Assembly (NCBI GenBank): GCA_025403435.1
Contig: CM046353.1
Location: 29,077,715 to 29,141,714 of the forward strand
Direction: 5' to 3'
DNA from: Artocarpus heterophyllus
Taxonomy: Eukaryota > Streptophyta > Magnoliopsida > Rosales > Moraceae
Length of the DNA: 64,000 nucleotides
The position numbers and the translations under genes were made by a program. The notes under the pieces were generated by a model that saw nothing but the letters and a program-made list of their open reading frames with translations, was not told the origin of the DNA and did not search any database. Positions 1-11,199 of this stretch are shown here, piece by piece; the first letter of the stretch is position 1, and each line of letters opens with the position of its first letter.

Positions 1-1023
1 CTGCTAGCTGGATTTATATCCAAGATCTATGGCTAGACTTACTTAACTTTCCAACAAAAGGATCTAAATCATCCAGATCTCTTTGTCAGATTACATGGAC
101 TAGAAGTTGAGAGAATTTATTTTTTGATTTTAGAGATGTTGCATAAGTCTTACTTATCCTGTTTTGTATTCTAGCTTATGAAATATGGTGTATGTTGACA
201 AGAATCTAGGCATAAACAGAATGCTAACCGTCTAGTTTGAAAGCATGCCATAGTAAGTAAGTTTCCAGTATCCAAAAATGAGTGAGATTTTGGTTACCAA
301 TGACCATAGGTTCATCATCTTTGTTTTTTGTGACAATAGTTGGGTATACCTTTGCACATTGTAGAAGAAATAAAAGAATCTAATATACCTGGTGTATATC
401 AATGGAAGCAAGGAGCTGGTAGGGATTTGACATTGAAGAAGACGGAGAAGAAGATGAAGCAAAAGAAGAGGACAAACTGAATTGCTCAGGGGTATCAATT
501 GAAGAAGAAAAAAAGAATTAGAAAAGTTTGGTGGAGCTTGGGAAGGTTGGAGACGAGGGAAGAATTAGGGGAGAGCTAGGTTGGGATGGCTGGGGATGAG
601 GAAAAAAGAAAACATGAATTGGGGTTTTTTTTTTTCAACTTTGTTGCTGAGGTGGAGTTTCTAGCTAGCAAATTTTTTTTGAGCTTCTTTGAAGATATGG
701 CATTCAAGCCATTTATTCAATTATGAGATTTTTTTGTCTACTTATCAAAAAACACTTCTTCTTTAAGCCATTTGCCTAACTCCCTGGTTTTTTGTCCAAG
801 TGAAGATATGATAAAATAAAAACAAATTGTGTCGTTTTAGATGATTAAGTTATTGAGAGGTAGAAAATATTTTATATATACATATATATATATATATATA
901 TTAATTTTTAGAGGAGCGGTCTAGTCTGGCCTAGTTTTGGGCCCTTTTTAATAGTCCTTAAGCGATCTGGTCACCGCTGGACTAGTCTAGTGTGACGATT
1001 TGGTTTTTTTTTTACACAGCCTT
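1..1023. other. Left flank, unassigned AT-rich DNA
   Basis: No gene can be supported here. Reading frames on both strands are short and low in complexity. A plus-strand lysine-rich stretch around 395-480 could be a remnant of an acidic or lysine-rich exon, but no family is recognisable. The segment ends at the first Tat-A LTR. Confidence 0.5.
873..902. repeat. (TA)n microsatellite
   Basis: A run of TA dinucleotides with a single C interruption. It is a simple sequence repeat, with no sign of function. Confidence 0.9.
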
Positions 1024-1674
1024 TATTGATGCTTACCAGTAGGTGGCAACGAATCAACACCATGTGTGGCTACGCACGGTATTTGGATGGCTCTTCCTTG
1101 CTCGTCTCGGCCTGCTCTGACGTACCTATAACTAGAGGAGGGACGCTTTAAAGGCAAAAGGGGGGACATTAGTGCAATACTGGACAAAGGCTCTCTGACG
1201 CTCAAGACAGGAGCTTCTTGGCAAAGAATGGGAGCTGGTTAGCTAGGGAAGTGCACGTTGGCCTCGATCTGTAGTAAATGCGCTCTATTTATAGGCTACC
1301 ACTTAAACAAGGTGTTAATGGGTTTTGCCCATGACCCGTGTGTCACATCAAGGCTTATCAGAAGGTAAACGACATGTGTCATGTCCCCCACCGATGGATT
1401 GGCCTTCATTTGATAGGGACAATACAGCCATCTATTGGTTTCTTGTGGTGAGTGACTGCCTACTTGTAAGCTCTGACAATCTGACCCAAGCATATGTCTT
1501 ACCCGAGGAGGCGATAGTTCGCTTCATGGCTCGTAGAGGCCCTATAGAGCACCTTAGATAGACTAGCCAAGCTATTGTGGATTGAGATTGCTCTTCCCAG
1601 TATATCTATTAAGCATATTTGTCGAGCCACTAGGGATCTAAACCTCAAGGATGGCGCCGAGCACACCCCTAACA
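1024..1674 (-). repeat. Tat-A 3' LTR
   Basis: Matches 35217-35714 plus 47355-47509 along its length with many substitutions. Shared blocks include the start TTGATGCTTACC, CTATTTATAGGCTACCACT and CCCTATAGAGCACCTT. On the minus strand it begins TGTTAG at 1674. CTATTTATAGG near 1286 is a TATA-like element in plus orientation, and none was clearly placed for minus-strand transcription. The short plus and minus frames inside are non-coding shadows. Confidence 0.85.
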
Positions 1675-2068
1675 ATAGCCCCTCGTGCACCTGGTCCGTG
1701 CTCAGTTGGGTAGACTATGTTGAGTGGGAGTGGTTTGCTCATATTAGCCCTCGGGCAGTGCCCCAAGGAGATAAGAGATGAAGGGTCACACAATGAAGCT
1801 CGAAAGGACACTTGTCGACACACGATTGGGTGTTTCCCTAAAGATCGTAATCATTGTGGCTCTTTTTTTTCAGTGTTCGAGTTTTGCGCCTGAGTTGCAG
1901 CCATAAATAGGGGTTAAGCTCCTGTTGTACCAACGTAAAAACATAACCAAACTTTAGGATTTTTGAGTTTTAGCTACCGAGCTGTAGTTTGTAAGCTGAG
2001 AACTTAAGATTTCATCCTAAGCTCCTACCAAACTAAGCAGGTAATTTTCCTAAAAAGGACATTTAAAA
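1675..2068 (+). promoter_or_regulatory. Tat-A polypurine tract and putative promoter of the antisense frame
   Basis: The minus strand has GAGGGGCTAT directly next to the 3' LTR (1675-1685), as expected for a polypurine tract. In the plus direction ATAAATAG at 1903-1910 is a good TATA box about 160 bp before the ATG at 2069. This suggests the antisense frame has its own promoter next to the LTR. The promoter role is inferred. Confidence 0.5.
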
Positions 2069-5000
2069 ATGAGTGACCTTAGTGACTTCCAAAATGATAT
2101 AAATATTTCCTGGTCGGATAGCAGTACTGATACTGACCAGTTGACGACCCAGGAAATCGACATCGAGGAAGTTTCGCTTAATCATAACGGTGCGGTTTGG
2201 CTGACCAAAATTTTGAGCCTAAGTGCCCAAACAATCCTTAAGCAAGAGTTCCTTGACCTAATAGATGAGAGACGACTGGCTAGGCCGTATAAGGGTGAGG
2301 TCCCGTATATCGGTGCTACCGCAGTAGGCACGTCTTGGTTATAACCTGAGAACGTGCTACCATAGTGGCGGCTTTCGAAGTGCCAAGCACCTCGGGCCGA
2401 GGGGCTAGGGTTACTGCTCCTGTCCTAGGCTAGATAACCATGGACGTTTCCATCAAGGACTAGCCAACCAAGGATAAAGAATTGGAGGAAGCCAAGGAAA
2501 GGCCGATTGCGACCAAGGTCCGAGGCGAGATAGCATACAGAAGTTATCGGCCAGGCCAAACCTCTGTAGCGGGATACACTTCCACGCTAATGCTAGGCCA
2601 GCTCGAAGCATTACGTCAGGAATACCGTATCCCAGATGACATTGACCTCATCTTGCCCGAGGAGGGTGACTAGTCGCTGAACACGCCCAAAGGTCACATC
2701 ACATTGTATGTCGAGTTTTTTTGAGCCGTGCTTCATTTGTCTTTCCATCCCTTCCTTCGCCAGGTGTTACATGATTTAAACGTGTGCCCTGCTTAGCTTA
2801 ACCCAAATTGCTACCGCTCCATGATTAGGTTGTACATTCTTTGGAGGTATTACTGGGCAACCGAGGTGCTGTAGGAAGCCTTTAAGCAAGTGTACAAAAT
2901 GAAGAGGCTTCCTTGGCAGTCTGGGTGTACTACTTCACCAGATTTAAGAAGGATTTTATCTTAGGTAACCCCGACTTGGACATGCTATGGAAGTTTGAGT
3001 GGTTCTTCATTTTGAGGAAATTATTTATCATGAACTAGTGAAGTGGTGCTCAAGGACTAGCAAGTCCCGACAAGGTTCGAGTAGGGGCATGTTTGGTCGA
3101 CAAGGCCGTTGCAACAGTGGAGGATTTGTACATAAAGCCTGAGTCTATTCGACAACAGTCCTTCCTACTTCAAAAGACCAACCTCACCCATTACGACTGG
3201 TTTGAAGGGTCTAGCCTAATAAAACCTTATCAAACATCCCACTTGCCTGGTCGATCGGGCAGGTGACAGTCGCCAGGCCTAGTGTTGTGGACATCTTGGG
3301 GCCGAGCACTAGCCGATTCGAGTAGGCAATGAGGGAACCATCATCCTCCAGTCCCAAGAATTCATTGAGTGGTTCACTTGACTTAGGGCTGCCTGTTGCC
3401 GAAGAGGACCTCGAGGAAGTAATAAGGCATCTATATCCGTCACGCTAGCTCAAATCAGGGGTAAGCCCTTTTTTTTTTTTGGCCGAGCTTGTCCTGACTT
3501 AGTGATTTCCTCTTGTAGATATGTCTTCACGGCAAATGTCTAGGCAGGAAAGGCAGAGGATGATGGAGAACCCTCGTCGTTCAAGGGGAAAGTAATCGTG
3601 GGGTCAAAGAGGAAGAGGACCTTGAGACCCAAACAACCTACTACCCCTAAGCAACCACCGATCTAGCCACCATTGACCAGGTCTGGCGGTTCATCCAGCT
3701 GGGGCTGTCCACCCACCATGGTCCCTATTGTACCACTACCACCGTCTGATCCCCCCAGGAGACGTCCTCCCTCACGACGCCTGATGGTTGAAACCATCGG
3801 CAACGCCGTGCTTGAGGAGGAATTTTTTGAGCAAGCTCGATAAGAGACCTTTTCCGATTGCTTCTGGTCCACCTTCCACCTATCCATCAAGGTATGCTGA
3901 CCTACACTCTGAGGCTCTCTTGTAATATTTTCGTAACACTTCCTTGGCTTTGACCACTTTTTCTCGTAGGCCAATGCATATATGAAAATTGCAGACATCA
4001 TCACCAAGCGTACATTCCACCTCAAATAGAGGAAGGCTGAGAAGTCCAACAAAGAGAAGGAAGAGGTGAAGAAAGCACTTGAAGAGAAGGATGCTAAGCT
4101 CTACCAAGCAAAGGTTGACGTTACTCGGGCCGAGGATAAGGCAAGAAGTGTTGGAAAAAAAGGTAGGCAGTGAAATTTTAAAAAATTTATATCAGAGTAA
4201 TTCCCAAAACACAAGTTTGACATGCTATATATATAAATTAACCAGATCTTACTAACCTTTGTGTGCCGAAGAAGCTCCGTAACCTGTGAAGAGAAGTAAC
4301 GTTCCATAAGAGCCTCAACCAACTAGTCTTCTTTGCTATTCTCTTTCCACGATCGGAATGAGTGTGGGCTCACACGTATAGCTCTTCCATCGGTGACTCT
4401 TCTTTCAACCAATCGAGAGAACCCAAAGCAAGTGTTCGTGATTTGTGAACAAAAGCTCTCAAGGAGTTTGCAAATTCTTAGTAGCAGAGTATCACTCTTA
4501 ATCTCTCAATTGATCTAAGTAACTCATAAGACTTACTCCCTTTATATAGAGATTGATCCTAGGGTCAGTCCTTATTAGATTAGGTCTCAAAAACTCGAAA
4601 CATAATCAAGTTTGGATCAATATCTGATAAGATCCATGTGAAAATATGTGATCTTATCCTTCGCTGATCGGTCAGCCAAACAGCCTGATCGGTAGGCCGA
4701 ATAGGCCCCATCAATAGGCCAAACATGTAAATCGATAAGCCAAACTACCGCGTAAATATCTCCGCGAATCTTTTATTTTCCATCCGAGATTCTATAGGAT
4801 AAAGTTTCAGTTTTAATTCAAATAACCCAATAGAGAAGCTATCTGATCAAAACAACTTTATCTAGATAATCTCTAAGAAAATAAATGAATTCCCAATAAT
4901 TCTACAAGTTTATCTTGATCTAATTTAACCAAAATTAAACCAACCGATGAACAAACAAGAATTATCCGATCCCAATAATTCAACAAGTTTATCTTGAATT

Positions 5001-6540
5001 AATTTTATTACAAAATTAATTCAACCGATAAACAGACATGAATTATTTAATTCTTACAAATTTAACCAATCTGATAAATCTGACATAAGTCAGCAATTAT
5101 TGGAAAAGCACGCCGTGTCGTTATAGGATGTTGTGAGCTAGCAAAGGGGACAAAATGGACCTATATAGTTCATGCTCCCAATAATTATGAAACCCAATAT
5201 CCCATATATATATTTCATAATTATCTACTCCAACGCTACTCCACTAAAAGCTTGGAGCTACACTTTTGAACTATATAGAATTACGAAGCTCGTATAGCTA
5301 AGTCTCCATGACATATCATAATGTATCGTATCCCCATATGATAATCCATAATCAGCTTAAGGACAAGTTCTGTCTTACCTTCCCGATTATTTTTATCTTA
5401 CGTTCCATCATCGCACCATTAGAAAACTTACTATCCAAATATAGTAATACCATTTGGTTACACCTATGTATCCAAATGGTTGAGCGCTCTAGTTTTCCAA
5501 TTACAGGACAACACATATAAGAGGATATCATTACTCCTAAAGAGAAGCTATGGATTCCATATCTATGAATAACAAGTCTACGCCATCAAGAGTCATGCCT
5601 CCAACGTACCGGCATGCATACCACTATTAAGATGTGGGTGTTACCATTTGGTACATCAAAAGACACAAGTCAAGACAACGGGCCCACTATTCATCTCAGG
5701 ATTAAGATACAACACAAATGATTGTCTAAAGTGAATCGATTTGCCGAGACAGAATTATTAATCCAAATCAATTCACTTTATGTCCCAACCCAACACATTG
5801 TTACCTATGACAACATGCCAATGTTTCTATTCACGGAGTCCACCTCCGATGGTCAAGACAAACCATCTCCCAATTGGGATATGGACAACATAACAATCTT
5901 TGCATGAATAAAGCGCCCAACTTTATTCCCTCGATTATGGATCTTATATTTTAGACCATCACCTTAAGAATTATGTCTTCCGCATAATCTGTCCATCATA
6001 TGCCCAATTCTCAAGGTTTAGACCGACAGTCTCAGACTATTGTTTGCTTAATATACATTTAACAAATATGAACATAAAAAGGACAAAATTTGGTACATAA
6101 ATAATGAATAAATTCTTTATTGATAAAAATGTCTCCAAAAACTTATTACATTTTTACTCCCTAGGGCATACATGTTAAATAAGAAGTGCTTAGGAGGAGG
6201 CCAACTAGGCACGGGCCGAGGCTGACCAAGCACGGGCTGATCTATAGGCCGCTAGGGAGGAGCACGACTGCTTCTTGAGGGAGGAGCTGCTTGGCAGGCT
6301 GGTTGAGGCAGTTGAAGATTTCAAGTCGTCTACAGAGTACACGGACAATGACTATCTCGGGATGAAGGACCTGCAAGAACACATTCTAGAGAAATATCCT
6401 GAGCCATCTGCCCTAGACTGGTCCTTAGTGGTTGGGCTAGAGGTGGTCTAGGAGGAGGGGGAGCGGGTCGACCGCGACGCTGTAATGGACCTAGACGCTA
6501 AGGACGGGGATGCCGAGGTGCGGCCCAGACATAGATTTTG
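2069..6540 (+). pseudogene. Tat antisense ORF, broken (gypsy-associated 'Transposase_28'-like protein)
   Basis: This plus-strand frame runs opposite to gag-pol. It starts MSDLSDF at 2069 and is open to 2344. It resumes in another frame at 2482-2673, then continues with stops through 2690-2870. There a proline- and hydrophobic-rich block (HPFLRQVL, LNPN, then a WRYYW patch) resembles the plant 'putative gypsy type transposon' domain. A lysine- and glutamate-rich coiled coil follows around 4020-4148, is interrupted by the solo LTR at 4149-6181, and continues at 6187-6530 (LLGRLVEAVEDFK). A homologous C-terminal part is present at 54985-55545. Tat and Retand elements are known to carry such antisense frames of uncertain role. 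Frameshifts and stops show that this copy is dead. Confidence 0.6.
4149..6181 (-). mobile_element. Solo LTR of Copia family 1 (older subtype), TSD AGAAG
   Basis: A sequence of about 2.03 kb that aligns end to end with the LTRs at 13594-15604 and 21210-23239, in the same orientation. It starts TGTTGG and ends in the eroded form of TCTAACA. It is flanked on both sides by AGAAG (4144-4148 and 6182-6186). No internal region is present, so it is the product of LTR-LTR recombination. It interrupts the coiled-coil part of the Tat antisense frame. Confidence 0.9.
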
Positions 6541-7118
6541 TATTTTTGTTGTAATTGTCTTCTACCCGGGCTTTAGGAGGTGCCCGGTTAATTGTACCTC
6601 CCTGAGACAATTAAATTTTATCTTATATTTTTTAATGAAATTTTAATTTCATTTTCCTAAGTTCTGCACTCCTCAGAAGTATAACCCTTTAGCTTTATTT
6701 TCCCAAGTTCAATGCTTTTTAGGGAAGAAACCTTTAATTTCATTCCTCAAGACTTCTTAGAAATGAACTTTCTCAGGAATGAAATCTTAATTCCATTTTT
6801 TCCAAGTTCAACGCTTCTCAAAAATGAACTTTCTTGAAATGAAATCTTAATTCCATTTTTCCTTTTCGGCCGAGCAAGAAATACTCATTTCTTGGCCCGA
6901 GTTAACTATAATACTATATAGTACCCAATGGCCCCCTTAGACTTGTTTAAGTTCATTTGAACTTTTACAAGTCTAATTGTTATTGGGAGTCAATTTCCCT
7001 AGAGCTACTACTGTATCAGGGCAACTCTTGGTCAGGTTGTCTGCTTTGCGATGGACTAATGGACTGGTGTTTCAAGCCCACTTGTGGCCGAGTCGTGGCG
7101 ACTAGCCCCCAGTCTGGT
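6541..7118. other. Spacer between the converging antisense frame and pol of Tat-A
   Basis: AT-rich sequence holding several imperfect copies of a phrase like AATTTCATTTTCCTAAGTTC or GAAATCTTAATTCCA (about 6640-6870). It separates the antisense frame from the integrase end. It is probably the shared 3' UTR of the two converging transcripts. No gene is seen. Confidence 0.5.
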
Positions 7119-8149
7119 TTACCCAGGATGACCCTTCCCTCTTTGGGAGTTACGATCTGGTCCCCCAAAATGGGAGTTAGGATGGCCCTCATTCTTTGGG
7201 AGTTTTAGGCCTTTCTGTGCAAATTGCTTGGAGGAATTCATTAAAATGGATTTTTTCATTAGCATCTCTTTCCTTCTATACACTTTGGTTTTGCTTAGCA
7301 GACTTTTCGATCCAAATGACTTGAGCCTGGGTTGCTGGATGATGACCTTTTTAAGTACCAAGTCACCAACTTTAAAACTTCTTGGTTGAACCTGCTTGTT
7401 GTAGTACCGAGCAACTACTTGATTTCGTGTCATAGTGCAGATTATCTCCTGATCCCTCGTCTCTTCTAGTAGGTCTAGCTCAAACATCATGAGTTCGGTA
7501 TTTTGTAGCTCATTATAATGTTCAATCTTGAAGCTTGGCAGGCCAACCTCCATTAGGATAACAGCTTTGGTCCCATAGACAAAGGAGAATAGAGTCTCTC
7601 ATATGGTAGTCCGGGCCATTGTTCAGTATGCCCAGAGCACCTTTGGGAGCTCATCGATCTACACGCCTTTAAGGTCCTCTAGCTTTTTCTTCAGGTTATC
7701 TTTGATCGTTTTGTTGACCACTTCAAGTTGCCCGTTGCTCTAAGGATAACCGGGCAAGGAGAAAACATTCTTGATGCCGAGCTGCTTGCACAAGTGGAGA
7801 AGACTCGACGATTCGAACTACTTAGCGTTGTTAGTGACTATGGTATGTAGAGTTCTAAACCGATAGATGATGTTCTTGTAGATGAAGTTGCTACACTTGG
7901 CCTCGGTCATGTTGGCGCATGGCTCAAGCTCCACCCACTTAGTGAGGTAATCTATGGCCATGATGCAATATTTGAATTGTGACCAAACTTGATGGAAGGG
8001 TCCGATCAGGTCAATTGCCCACTTAGCAAACAGCCACTCAAATGTGACCAAGCTAAGAGACTCAGCCTGGTGTTCGATTGTCGGGGTAAAGTACTAGCAT
8101 TCGCGGCATTTTTGCACAAATTCTTTGTAGTCTTGCTCCATGGTCAGCC
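7119..8149 (-). pseudogene. Tat-A integrase core and C-terminal domain, broken
   Basis: The minus strand encodes an integrase core (WAIDLIGP near 8010, then YLTKWVE). The second acidic position reads TNNAK instead of the usual T-D-N-G type motif (about 7818), and QLEVVNK carries the glutamate near 7730. The C-terminal module MEVGLPSFKIEHYN and FKVGDLVLKKV (7553-7330) is typical of Gypsy integrases. Frame breaks occur at about 7818 and 7553. The loss of the second aspartate alone would abolish DDE chemistry. The N-terminal part lies beyond the solo LTR at 8155-10183. Confidence 0.85.
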
Positions 8150-8154
8150 AATAG

Positions 8155-10183
8155 CGTTAGACATGTATGCCCTAAGGAGTAAAAATGTAATAAGTTTTTG
8201 GAGACATTTTTATCAATAAAGAATTTATTTATTGTTATATACCAAATCTTGTGCTCTTTACGTTCATATTTGTTGAATATATGTTAAGCAAACAATAGTC
8301 TGAGACTATCGATCTAAACCTTAAGAATTGGGCATATGGTGGACAGATTATGTGGAAGACACAATTCTTAAGGTGATGGTCTAAATCATAAGATCCGCAA
8401 TCAAGGGAATAAAGTTGGGCACTTTACTCATGTAAAGATTGTTATGTTGTCTATATCCCAATTGGGAGATGGTTTGTCTTGGCCATCGGAGGTGGACTCC
8501 ATGAATAGAAACATTGACACGTTGTCATAGGCGACAATGTGTTGGATCGGGACATAAAGTGAATTGAATTGGATTAATAATTCTGTCTCGGCAAATTGAT
8601 TCACTTTAGACAATCATTTATATTGTATCTTAATCCTAAGATGAAAAGTGGGCCCGTTGTCTTGACTTGTGTCCTTTGATGTACTAAAGGGTGACACCCA
8701 CATCTTAATAGTGGTATGCATGCCAGTACGTTGGAGGCATGACTTTAGATAACGTAGACCTATTATTCATAGATATGAAATCCATAGCTCCTCATTAGGA
8801 GTAGTGATGTCCTCTTATATGCATTATCCTGTAATTGAAAAACTGGAGCGCTCAACCATTTGGATACACAGGTGCAACCGAATGGTATACTGTCTTTGGA
8901 TGGTAAGTTTTTCAATGGTGAAATAATGGAACGTAAGATAAAATAATCAGGAAGATTAGACAGAACTTGTCCTTAAGCCGATTATGGATAATCATATGGG
9001 AATACGATACACTATGATATGTTATGGAGACTTAGCTATACGGGCTTCGTAATTCTATGTAGTTCGAGAGTGCAGCTTCAAGCTTTTAGTGGAGTAGCAT
9101 TGGAGTTGATAATTATGAAATGTATATCTAGAATATTGAGTTTCATAGTTATCAGGAGCTTGAACTATATAGGTCCATTTGGTTCCCTTTGCTAGCTCAC
9201 AACATCCTGTAACGATACGGCATGCTTTTCCAATAATTGGTGACTTATGTCAGATTTATTAGCTTAGTTAAAATTTGAAAGAATCAGATAATTCATGTTT
9301 GTTTATCGGTTGAATTAATTTTGTGATAAAATTAATTGAAGATAAACTTGTTGAATTATTGGGATCAAATAATTCTTGTCTATTTATCGGTTGATTTAAT
9401 TTTGAGTAAATTAAATCAAGATAAACTTATAGAATTATTAAGAATTCATTTATTTTCCTAGAGATAATCTAGATAAAGTTGTTTTAATCAGATAATTTTT
9501 CTATTGGGTTATTTGAATTAAAACTGAGACTTTATCCTATAGAATCTCGGGTGGAAAATAAAAGATTCGCTGAGATTTTAATCGGCAGTTTGACATACCG
9601 ATCTTCATGTTTGGCCTGTTGATGGGGCCTATTCAGCCTACTGATCATCCTGATCGGCCTACCGATGAGCGAAGCATAAGATCACGTATTTTTACATGGA
9701 TCTTATTAGATATTGATCTGAATTTGATTCTGATTCGAATTTTGAGACCTAATCTGATAAGGACTAACCCTAGACCCAACCTCTATAAATAGGGAGTAAG
9801 TCACATAAGTTATTTAGATCAATTGAGAGATTAAGAGTGATACACTGTTGGTGAGAATCTGGAAACTCCCTGAGAGCTCTTATTCACAAATCACGAACAC
9901 TTGCTTTGGGTTCTCTCAATTGGTTGGAAGGAGAGTCACCTGGTGGAAGAGCTGTACATGTGAGCCCATACTCACTCCGATCATAGATAGAGAATAGCAA
10001 AGAAGACCAGTTGGTCAAGGCTCTTTTGGAACATTACTTCTCTTCACTGATTGCAGGAGCTTTTCGACACACAAAGGTTAGTAAGTTCTTGTTAATTTAT
10101 GTATATAGCATGTGAAACTTGTGTTTTAGAAAATACTCTGATATATAATTTTTAAAATTCCACTACGTACTATTTTTCTAACA
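8155..10183 (+). mobile_element. Solo LTR of Copia family 1 (older subtype), TSD AATAG
   Basis: A plus-oriented LTR of about 2.03 kb. It begins CGTTAGACATGTATGCCC (T changed to C at the first base) and ends TTTTTCTAACA. It is flanked on both sides by AATAG (8150-8154 and 10184-10188). It carries the family's promoter region, with CTCTATAAATAGGGAG near 9780 and degenerate TCGGCCTACCGA-type repeats near 9650. There is no internal region. It splits the Tat-A integrase between its N-terminal zinc domain and its catalytic core. Confidence 0.9.
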
Positions 10184-10188
10184 AATAG

Positions 10189-11194
10189 TACCTTTGATGA
10201 AGGCATTTCTAGGCTAGAAAATGCCCACCTGCATGCTTGTTGCATAGCCCCTTGTGGATTTACTTCATGAGGTACCGAGCTTCTCTAAGCCCTACACATC
10301 TCAGGCATTGGGTAGTGTAGCCATGTCTGTAAAGTTTTCCCCCGATCATTAAATACTGGGCTGAGCTATTGTGGATGCATCGGGCTTGTTCTTGGTTGCT
10401 AGGCAATTCAGTTGTGGTCAGGTATTGAATAATCGGGTCCATCCAGGTACTCGATTGCTCTTCAACTTTACTAGTCATTTCTTTAACGATGCTTGGCTCA
10501 GCTAATCTCTTTATCAGAACCAATGTCAGTTAGCTGTTTCCCAATCCTGAGGCGAGCCAAGCAAGAATGTTAGCCTCGGAGTTCTTGGATCTTGGGATTT
10601 GGATGATAGAATAAGCTTTGAACTATCCCAACAATGCCCAAACCTCTTTTAGATAGGTGGCCATGGACTCTGTCCAAGCTTGGAATCCCCTGGAAACCTA
10701 CTGGACAACGAGCATTAAATCGCTATGGAAATAGATGCAGTTCGCCCTGAGGTCTTGGGCAATTCTAAGCTCAACCAGTAGCGCTTCGTATTCGGCCTCG
10801 TTGTTAGATGCCTTGAAGCCGAAGCAAAGGGCATAAATTGCCTTGTATCCACCTAGGCTAATGAGGACTAGACTGGCACCCAACTCGTCTATGCAAAATG
10901 ATCCATCCATGAAGAGCTTCCATTTGGGTGCAAGGTCAGAGATGCTGCTATTTTTGCTGCTACGAGGGCAATCTTAGGTCTCGACGGGGACCTTCTCGAT
11001 GGACGGGGTGCTTTGCCCAGCATCGGTAAACTTCATAATAAATTTGCCCAGGGCTTGCTCTTTGATATCTATTTTGGTGATGAAGTCTATATCATATTGT
11101 TCAAGCTCGACCGACCACTTTGCCATCTGCCCAAATATCTCTGGACTTTGAAGGACTTGCTGCAAGGGATATTTGGTCAGGATCCGAATGGTGT
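10189..11194 (-). pseudogene. Tat-A RNase H and integrase N-terminus, broken
   Basis: From right to left on the minus strand: the end of RT and the connection (QQVLQSPEIFGQMAKWSVEL, about 11173-11110), the Tat-type RNase H (MDGSF at 10910, SNNEAEYEALL at about 10810, a SDLMLVVQ end), and the region before the integrase zinc domain (10523-10260, LYRHGYTTQCLRCVG). Stops separate these parts. The upstream RT lies at 31442 and beyond, because the 20-kb element is inserted exactly here. The reading frame continues across that insertion when one duplication copy is discounted. Confidence 0.85.
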
Positions 11195-11199
11195 GACCC

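Noticed and set aside
395..480. Plus-strand lysine-rich stretch suggesting a nucleosome-assembly-like exon
   Set aside because: Too short, with no splice signals and no neighbouring exons. The similarity is only compositional.
232..498. Minus-strand frame of 88 codons in the left flank
   Set aside because: Leucine- and serine-rich, low in complexity, with no family motif and no promoter. Probably a shadow of a purine-rich plus strand.
1296..1823. Several 60-78-codon frames on both strands
   Set aside because: They lie inside or beside the Tat-A LTR, which is non-coding, and have no recognisable content.
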